Of a DNA stretch of 6,920 nucleotides, positions 1-4,574 are shown one piece after another; positions within the stretch are counted from its first letter, which is position 1, and every line of letters starts with the position of its first letter. The position numbers were made by a program, and so were the translations under genes. Source of the DNA: JARYMI01 sp964550915 (GTDB lineage Bacteria; Acidobacteriota; Aminicenantia; Aminicenantales; UBA8522); NCBI GenBank assembly GCA_964550915.1, contig CAZKBY010000145.1:1-6920 (forward strand), written 5' to 3'. The notes under the pieces were generated by a model. That model was given only the letters and a program-made list of their open reading frames with translations. It had not been told where the DNA came from and made no database searches.

Positions 1-556
1 CATGACCGTAGACAAGGATATCATCCCTGCTCTTGACAGCTCCCGGGAGAACGATCGTCGCGGTGACTTTTTCTGTCGGCCGGTCCCAGTCATCACCAAT
101 GACCTGCCAGTAAAGCTCGGAAACATCAGGATAACTGATAATTCCACCCCGGACACGATACTGGAGGTGGAATATTCGCCGTTCATTCCGAGCCTGGAAA
201 TGCCATTTTGCCTCGAACTTTTGGGCCGAGCTAGCAACTTCTGTCTGGAGAGAGCGGCCCTCCGCGTCAAGGACGCGGAAGTTCTCGATCGAAACCGAAT
301 AACTGTAACCTGACCGCTCAATCCTTATGGGAATCCACAGGCTGGCCCAAGAAAAACTCCCTTCGAAATCGTAGGCCCTGTACTCATCGACTGTGAAGGT
401 TCCATCAGGCTCAACGCCTATTTCAATCCTGACTTCTGGAAAATAGTAATCCTTTGTCTCAGCTTGGACGGGCGATACGGCAAGTCTACAGACGGCTCCA
501 AGGACAACCAAGAAGAAGGACAACCTCAGGCTTCTCTCCGGCTCGCGGAATCCCAT
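1..556 (-). CDS. DUF2207 domain membrane protein, N-terminal part (partial at window edge)
   Basis: The frame opens at an ATG at 554-556 and runs 185 codons off the left edge without a stop. Residues 11-32 form a signal peptide (Arg-rich N-region, LSFFLVVLGAV core, VQA before a likely cleavage site). The mature part shows the hallmarks of DUF2207: an EPDGTFTVDE strand followed by YDFEGSF (about 49-68), then YRVRGGI, DVSELYWQVIGDDWD (about 144-158) and a VLPGAV strand (169-174). In the family this extracytoplasmic beta domain is followed by membrane helices and often a Gly/Ser-rich tail; those would lie outside the window. Function is unknown for the family. The start is supported by AAGGAAGGA at 566-574, nine bases upstream. 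The gene follows the methyltransferase by 33 nt in the same reading frame, with no terminator between them, so co-transcription is likely. Confident on family, not on role. Confidence 0.88.
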   Translation of the reverse strand, partial: MGFREPERSLRLSFFLVVLGAVCRLAVSPVQAETKDYYFPEVRIEIGVEPDGTFTVDEYRAYDFEGSFSWASLWIPIRIERSGYSYSVSIENFRVLDAEGRSLQTEVASSAQKFEAKWHFQARNERRIFHLQYRVRGGIISYPDVSELYWQVIGDDWDRPTEKVTATIVLPGAVKSRDDILVYGH

Positions 557-589
557 CCCTAATCGTCCTTCCTTGCAACCAGGACGGCC

Positions 590-1480
590 TCATGAATTTG
601 CATTAATTTCTGCATCTAAAGGCTTCATGGTCGACGGTTGGCGCGTAGCCTTCCACGGTCGTTTGTTTGTTTTCCCGCCTCCCTGGACATCGATGGACCC
701 CTCGATTGTATGGCCTCGGGCCCGCCCCTCGAAAGTCATGATGACGGTCTTGCCATCTTGGTTCCTGTCAACAGTGAACCGAATTTTTTCACCCTCCAGA
801 TAGACATCTCTAAGGGGAAGCTCCTCCTCACCCACGATGATTTTGCCGTGGGGAAATTGAAAAAGCTGCTCCATTTCGAGCCGGCAGGGCTTTTTTGCAA
901 AGACCTCAGGCCACGTCCAGACCCATGTCCCCGAGACATTAGCCGGCACGATCCATAAATAGACATTGTGAGTCATTTCATCGACCATGACGATCGAGGA
1001 TTGATCAGGCTTCCAGGTATCCATCGCATAATTATGAGAAACCACCCTGGTTCCCGGCCTGAGCTGGGCAAGAAGTTTGGGTCTGAGCCGCAGGTTGACA
1101 GAAGTCAGAAGATAAAGCGAGACAACGGTGGCCTCGTGGAAATCCGTCTCAAACAGATCCTGTTCGAAAAACTTAACCAGGTCACTGACCCCGGCCTGAG
1201 CGGCGTTCTCCCGGCTTTCCCTGATCCGGTCAGGATCGATATCCACGCCGACGCCCCGAGTGCCAAAAAGCCGGGCCGCGGTGATGACGATCCGGCCGTC
1301 ACCGCAGCCAAGGTCATAGAGGATGTCATCTCTTCCGACCTGAGCCATCCGCAGCATTTCCTCAACGACTTCCGGCTTGGAAGGGACGTAAGGTACATCG
1401 AGCGATCTCTCTTGAACGAAAACAACTGCCGGAAAAAGAATAATCGTCAGATAGAAGCCAGCCTGCCAGAGTTTTTTCAT
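590..1480 (-). CDS. Predicted exported SAM-dependent methyltransferase with C-terminal beta domain
   Basis: This encodes a 296-residue class I methyltransferase. Residues 1-22 (MKKLW then a hydrophobic stretch to VVFV) look like a signal peptide or N-terminal anchor. Residues 27-33 (LDVPYVP) are the conserved entry segment of this family. The Rossmann core has motif I YDLGCGDGR (55-63), the acidic end of strand 2 in GVGVDID (76-82, D80 expected to bind the SAM ribose) and QDLFETD (107-113). LYLLTSVNLRLRPKLL (122-137) and RVVSHNY (145-151) complete the fold. Residues about 205-281 are a beta-rich appendage ending in PWKATR, seen in relatives from memory. The substrate is unknown. The ATG at 1480 is preferred over a TTG at 1504 because GGGAGG sits just ahead of it and because it puts KK directly before the hydrophobic core. 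It is probably the first gene of a unit with the DUF2207 gene. An exported methyltransferase is odd, because SAM is cytoplasmic. Confidence 0.9.
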   Translation of the reverse strand: MKKLWQAGFYLTIILFPAVVFVQERSLDVPYVPSKPEVVEEMLRMAQVGRDDILYDLGCGDGRIVITAARLFGTRGVGVDIDPDRIRESRENAAQAGVSDLVKFFEQDLFETDFHEATVVSLYLLTSVNLRLRPKLLAQLRPGTRVVSHNYAMDTWKPDQSSIVMVDEMTHNVYLWIVPANVSGTWVWTWPEVFAKKPCRLEMEQLFQFPHGKIIVGEEELPLRDVYLEGEKIRFTVDRNQDGKTVIMTFEGRARGHTIEGSIDVQGGGKTNKRPWKATRQPSTMKPLDAEINANS

Positions 1481-1484
1481 GATT

Positions 1485-1490
1485 CCTCCC
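1485..1490 (-). promoter_or_regulatory. Shine-Dalgarno site fixing the methyltransferase start
   Basis: On the minus strand GGGAGG lies four bases before the ATG at 1478-1480. It favours this ATG over the in-frame TTG at 1502-1504, which would add eight residues and place the SD motif inside the coding region. Confidence 0.65.
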
Positions 1491-1554
1491 TTCGATTGCG
1501 ACAACGGGATAAGATAGTCATAGACTTGACGTTTCGTTCGGCGCGTGAAACCTG

Positions 1555-1583
1555 AATATAGAAAAAAACATCCCCTCTGTCAA
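1555..1583 (-). promoter_or_regulatory. Strong sigma70-type promoter for the methyltransferase/DUF2207 unit
   Basis: Read on the minus strand, a perfect -35 TTGACA (1578-1583) is followed by exactly 17 bases and a -10 TATATT (1555-1560, five of six consensus bases). Transcription would start near 1547-1549 and give a leader of roughly 67 nt before the ATG at 1480. It is the best promoter match in the window by eye, and its direction and position fit the downstream gene. Confidence 0.72.
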
Positions 1584-1604
1584 ATCTCCCAGCAAGTCCA
1601 CGAT

Positions 1605-1634
1605 TTGCTCGGCCGAGTTCATTTGTGCTATACA
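1605..1634 (+). promoter_or_regulatory. Possible promoter of the AGCS symporter gene
   Basis: A weak -35 TTGCTC (1605-1610), an 18-base spacer and a -10 TATACA (1629-1634) point toward the symporter gene. The -10 lies inside the perfect palindrome at 1625-1640, which would let a bound repressor block it. The -35 match is poor, so this is tentative. Confidence 0.3.
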
Positions 1635-1640
1635 TAGCAC
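1625..1640. repeat. Perfect 16-nt palindrome, operator-like
   Basis: GTGCTAT-AC-ATAGCAC is an exact inverted repeat with 7-nt arms and a 2-nt centre. It lies in the divergent intergenic region 89 nt upstream of the AGCS start codon. Size and symmetry fit a dimeric helix-turn-helix repressor site, and no T-tract follows, so it is not a terminator. No regulator gene is present in the window, so the cognate protein is unknown. Confidence 0.5.
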
Positions 1641-1664
1641 TCATGATCAGCTTTCTAAAGCCCT

Positions 1665-1703
1665 GCGTTTTAGGATACTGGTTTTCGAGCCTGGGCAAAA
1701 CGC
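1665..1703 (+). other. Candidate leader hairpin with a competing alternative stem
   Basis: GCGTTTT (1665-1671) is exactly complementary to AAAACGC (1697-1703), with a 25-nt loop. Inside the loop a second GTTTT (1681-1685) can pair with the same AAAAC (1697-1701). The two stems exclude each other and lie just ahead of the ribosome-binding site at 1716-1722. The stems are short and A/T-rich, so stability is doubtful. It does not resemble a glycine riboswitch. Confidence 0.22.
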
Positions 1704-1728
1704 CAATCCAGAATGAAAGGAGTCTCTG

Positions 1729-3153
1729 ATGGAAGGTATCCTTGACGGCCTATCTCAGTGGGTCGATAAGACAGCTTACAATATCTGGTCAGTGCTGCTT
1801 TTTTTCCTCCTGGCCACGGGCATCTGGCTATCCATCCGGACGCGTTTTGTACAGTTCCGTCATCTCGGGGACGCCTTCCGGATCATGTTCGCCGGCCTTC
1901 TCCGAAAGGGGAAGGGAGAAAAGCGGGATGGCGACGTCTCAGCTTTCCAGGCCCTTTCCACGGCCCTTGCCGCCACGGTCGGCAACGGGAATATCGGCGG
2001 AGTCGCCTTTGCCCTGACCACGGGAGGCCCGGGAGCGATCTTCTGGCTCTGGGTCTGCGGGTTTGTCGGCATGGCCACAAAGTATTCCGAAGCACTTTTG
2101 GGCATAAAGTTCCGGGAACACTACACAGATGGAGCCATCGCTGGCGGGCCCATGTACTACATCAAAAACGGGTTTCGCAATAAGAGCTTTGCCGCTGTCC
2201 TAGCACCTGCATTCGCTGTCTGCGGCGCCTTCGCCACCTTATTTGGAACGGGAAACATGATGCAAGCCAACCAGATGGCGATGGTCTTCAACAGCCAGTT
2301 CGGGATTCCCAAGATCGTCTCCGCTATCGTCATTACCTTGCTTGTGGCCATCGTTATCGTCGGAGGTATCAAGCGGATTGGCGCCGTGGCCGAAAGAATC
2401 GTTCCCGTAATGATATTTCTCTACATCCTCGTCGGCACGATCGTCATCCTGTCCAATGTCAGCGTCTTGCCAGGTGTTTTCGCCCTTATCCTCAAGCATG
2501 CCTTCACTCCTTATGCGGTCGGCGGCGGTGCCATCGGTTATACGGTCAAGCTCGCCATGCAGATGGGCTTTCGCCGCGGCCTTCTGACCAACGAAGCTGG
2601 ATTGGGGAGCGCTCCCATCGCCCACGCCGCAGCCCAGGCAAAGTCACCGGTCCATCAAGGCCTGATGGGTGTTGCCGAAGTCTGCGTGGATACGATCATC
2701 GTCTGCTCGTTCACCGCCGTCATCAACTTGTCAACGGGCCTCTGGAAGACGATAAAGGCTGCTGACGCTATCCAGGGAACTGCTCTGACGGCATCCTCCT
2801 TTGCCTCGGAAGTCGGTGTCATCGGAAGCATAACAGTGGCTCTCGCATCCTTCCTGTTCGGATACACGACGCTTATCGGCTGGTATTATTACGGCGAACA
2901 GTGCATGAAGTTTCTTTTCGGGATTAGCGTGACCCAGGTGTACCGGGTCATCTATATCGGCCTGGGTTTTATCGGCGCGCTCATTTCCATCCAGCTCGTC
3001 TTCTATGTCGGTGATATCGCCAATGCCCTGATGGCTCTGCCGAATCTCATCGCTCTCTTTATGCTGAGCGGTGTGGTCGCCCGGACGAGCAAAGAATTCT
3101 GGGCCAAATACAAAAGGATCGAGGATTTCGATAAGAGGGAGTCAGCAGGCTAG
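1729..3153 (+). CDS. Sodium:alanine/glycine symporter, AGCS family
   Basis: A 474-residue inner-membrane protein that by family takes up alanine, glycine or a similar small amino acid together with sodium. Diagnostic AGCS segments appear in order: ALSTALAATVGNGNIGGVA (75-93, the unwound substrate-binding helix), GGPGAIFW (99-106), ATKYSEALLGIKFRE (116-130), AGGPMYYI (138-145), GTGNMMQANQM (173-183), RRGLLTNEAGLGSAPIAHAA (282-301) and GWYYYGEQ (384-391). Around ten or eleven hydrophobic helices are visible, the first at about 18-36 and the last at about 430-452, followed by a charged cytoplasmic tail. The length is normal for the family. AAAGGAG at 1716-1722, six bases before the ATG, and an in-frame TGA at 1714-1716 fix the start. 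One oddity is GNGNI where I recall GTGNI in most members. It converges on the GltS gene with one base between stop codons. The family is certain; the exact substrate is not. Confidence 0.95.
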   Translation: MEGILDGLSQWVDKTAYNIWSVLLFFLLATGIWLSIRTRFVQFRHLGDAFRIMFAGLLRKGKGEKRDGDVSAFQALSTALAATVGNGNIGGVAFALTTGGPGAIFWLWVCGFVGMATKYSEALLGIKFREHYTDGAIAGGPMYYIKNGFRNKSFAAVLAPAFAVCGAFATLFGTGNMMQANQMAMVFNSQFGIPKIVSAIVITLLVAIVIVGGIKRIGAVAERIVPVMIFLYILVGTIVILSNVSVLPGVFALILKHAFTPYAVGGGAIGYTVKLAMQMGFRRGLLTNEAGLGSAPIAHAAAQAKSPVHQGLMGVAEVCVDTIIVCSFTAVINLSTGLWKTIKAADAIQGTALTASSFASEVGVIGSITVALASFLFGYTTLIGWYYYGEQCMKFLFGISVTQVYRVIYIGLGFIGALISIQLVFYVGDIANALMALPNLIALFMLSGVVARTSKEFWAKYKRIEDFDKRESAG

Positions 3154-3154
3154 A

Positions 3155-4387
3155 TTATTTTAAAATATTCAGAAACACGGTGATAATCAGGGCGTTCGTG
3201 AAATCGATGAAAAAGGCTCCCACCATGGAAGCCACGAGAAAAGCCTGTTTTGAGCTGCCGTATTTCTCGACGATCGTCTTCATGCTGGCCATGGCGTTGG
3301 CGATCGTTCCCATCATAAAACCGAAGAATCCGACGCTCATCACGGCCGAGTGGTAATCCCTTCCCATGAGCCTGAAAATCGGCCAGGCGCTCACGATAGA
3401 AACAAGGACCAGTTGCCCGACCAGGATGATTACAAGCGGCAACACCAGACCTGCCAGCTCCCAGAGCCGCAGCGTCATCAGGGCGATGACCAGAAAAAGA
3501 TTCAGGCTGACGTGTCCGATATCGTCGATCGTTCTCTGGGAAAGCTTTAGCCACCCCGTCAGGTCATCAAGGTTGCGGAAGAACGCGGCGGCAAACATGG
3601 CACCGACATAGGCCGGGAGCGTCACTCCGAGCCGGGTGAAGAGGCTGCTGAGCCAGGAGCCCGCCCACATAGCGATCAGGATGACGACCAGATTCTTGAG
3701 CAAAAGGTAGGCCTCACGGTCCTCATCTGCTGGAGCAGAAACCGCCGGTTCTCCCAACTTCTCTTCGACGAGGTTTTCCGCGGTCGCCACTTCGAGCGCC
3801 AGCTCTCTCGCCCGGGGCTTTTTCAGTCTGTAGCGCTCGATAAGAAAGGTTCCGATGGGGCCGCCGACAAGACCGCCCGAGACGATGCCGAACATGGCTG
3901 CGGCAACGGCGATTGTCGAAGCCCCGTTCACCCCCGCTTTTTCGAAGAGAGGAGCAAAGGCCAGTCCGGTAGCCGGACCGCCGGTGAGGGTCACCGAGCC
4001 AGCCAGCACGCCGAACAGCGGCCTCACCCCGACAGCAAGAGCGATCAAAATACCCCACACATTTTGTAACACGGCAAAGACAGTCGCGGCCAGGAAAAAG
4101 ACGAGAACTTGAGGCCCGCCCTTTTTTAGAAAAGAGATGCTCGCCGCAAAACCGATGGTCGTGAAGAAGGCAATCATCAGGGGATCCCGGAGCGTGATGT
4201 CAAACTCAAAAATCGTCAGGTTATAGCTTCTTGTAACGAGCGTCAGGAAGGCGATAACCAGCCCTCCCACCACAGGAGCCGGGATGTTCAGCCTCTCCAG
4301 GGGGCGCACAAGGCGGCGAAGCCCGTAGCCCATGAACAGGACGACTCCCGAGAAAGCGACAGTGTGAATGAGATTCAGCTTGAGCAT
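3155..4387 (-). CDS. gltS: Sodium/glutamate symporter, GltS (ESS) family
   Basis: A 410-residue integral membrane protein that by family couples sodium entry to uptake of glutamate or a related anion. Two inverted-topology halves are visible. The first carries the re-entrant-loop signature AGSVTLTGGPATG (129-141) followed by FGIVSGGLVGGPIG (166-179). The second carries VGFFGFMMGTIANAMASM (352-369), then YGSSKQAFLVASMVGAFFID (376-395). A hydrophilic, charge-rich loop at about 184-228 separates them, as in E. coli GltS (about 400 residues). A TGA two codons upstream means the ATG at 4387 is the earliest possible start; the Shine-Dalgarno match there is weak. The second loop differs from the E. 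coli motif I recall (GATPTAIANM), so substrate preference may differ. The stop codon is one base from the AGCS stop, and a 12-nt A/T palindrome (3156-3167) spans this gene's end. Confidence 0.93.
   Translation of the reverse strand: MLKLNLIHTVAFSGVVLFMGYGLRRLVRPLERLNIPAPVVGGLVIAFLTLVTRSYNLTIFEFDITLRDPLMIAFFTTIGFAASISFLKKGGPQVLVFFLAATVFAVLQNVWGILIALAVGVRPLFGVLAGSVTLTGGPATGLAFAPLFEKAGVNGASTIAVAAAMFGIVSGGLVGGPIGTFLIERYRLKKPRARELALEVATAENLVEEKLGEPAVSAPADEDREAYLLLKNLVVILIAMWAGSWLSSLFTRLGVTLPAYVGAMFAAAFFRNLDDLTGWLKLSQRTIDDIGHVSLNLFLVIALMTLRLWELAGLVLPLVIILVGQLVLVSIVSAWPIFRLMGRDYHSAVMSVGFFGFMMGTIANAMASMKTIVEKYGSSKQAFLVASMVGAFFIDFTNALIITVFLNILK
3210..3233 (-). terminator. Terminator-like hairpin plus T-run inside the gltS 3' end
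   Basis: On the minus strand GGCTTCC, a five-base loop and GGGAGCC form a 7-bp stem with one G-T pair, directly followed by TTTTT. The shape is that of an intrinsic terminator, but it lies within the coding sequence, about 55-75 bases before the gltS stop. The bases encode the conserved MVGAFF segment, so protein constraint may explain it entirely. Confidence 0.22.
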
Positions 4388-4438
4388 GGCTCAATCACGC
4401 ATATGAACCGAGTCCGCAAGCGGCGACAAAGAAAGCTG

Positions 4439-4472
4439 AGGATATAATATTTGATGATATATGTAAAGCCAA
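4439..4472 (-). promoter_or_regulatory. Probable gltS promoter region
   Basis: Two overlapping sigma70-like combinations face gltS. One is TTGGCT (4467-4472), 17 bases, then TATTAT (4444-4449). The other is TTTACA (4462-4467), 17 bases, then TATCCT (4439-4444). Each has one good and one weak hexamer. The position, 50-85 bases upstream of the ATG in an A/T-rich tract, is right for a promoter, but which pair is used cannot be told by eye. Confidence 0.42.
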
Positions 4473-4498
4473 AAAGCCTTCTTTGCTCTTTTATTCCG

Positions 4499-4525
4499 TT
4501 GACTTCAGCTCGTGAATTCGATAAT
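4499..4525 (+). promoter_or_regulatory. Possible promoter of the Asp-box protein gene
   Basis: TTGACT (4499-4504, five of six bases) is followed by GATAAT (4520-4525, five of six bases), but the spacer is only 15 bases, shorter than usual. It would yield a leader of about 45 nt. Together with the minus-strand gltS promoter it makes the 187-nt gap a divergent promoter region. No other gene is visible in that gap. Confidence 0.4.
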
Positions 4526-4561
4526 TTTATCATCTTCAGTGACTGCTGAGGCCATGCCTGT

Positions 4562-4570
4562 GAGGAGGAG
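4562..4570 (+). promoter_or_regulatory. Shine-Dalgarno site deciding the Asp-box protein start
   Basis: GAGGAGGAG lies four bases before the ATG at 4575-4577. An in-frame ATG at 4554 would add seven residues (MPVRRSE) but would bury this strong site in the coding region and has only a weak, close GAGG ahead of it. The downstream ATG is therefore preferred. Confidence 0.65.
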
Positions 4571-4574
4571 TGAG

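Noticed and set aside
2..313. A plus-strand open frame at the left edge
   Set aside because: The minus strand of the same region encodes clear DUF2207 motifs with a signal peptide, so the plus-strand frame is a shadow.
556..592. UGA readthrough fusing the methyltransferase to the DUF2207 protein
   Set aside because: The frames match, but the DUF2207 gene has its own ribosome-binding site, ATG and signal peptide, which would be buried in a fusion.
968..1555. A 195-codon plus-strand open frame opposite the methyltransferase
   Set aside because: It is antisense to a well-supported methyltransferase gene, shows no family motif and ends in the divergent intergenic region. It is best explained by base composition.
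1525..1562. A plus-strand promoter beginning with TTGACG at 1526
   Set aside because: No acceptable -10 lies 16-18 bases downstream; the nearest TATA-like element is 22-25 bases away and is already used by the better minus-strand promoter.
1584..1728. A glycine riboswitch upstream of the AGCS symporter
   Set aside because: Some AGCS genes are controlled this way, but I could not find the conserved glycine-aptamer core in the leader, and the region is too short for the usual tandem aptamers.
3156..3167. The 12-nt A/T palindrome TATTTTAAAATA as a bidirectional terminator
   Set aside because: It contains no G or C, so the hairpin would be too weak to terminate transcription.
1648..4438. The 9-mer CAGCTTTCT shared by both symporter leaders (1648-1656 plus; 4430-4438 minus)
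   Set aside because: It is short, at different distances from the two start codons, and has no symmetry. A chance match is plausible.
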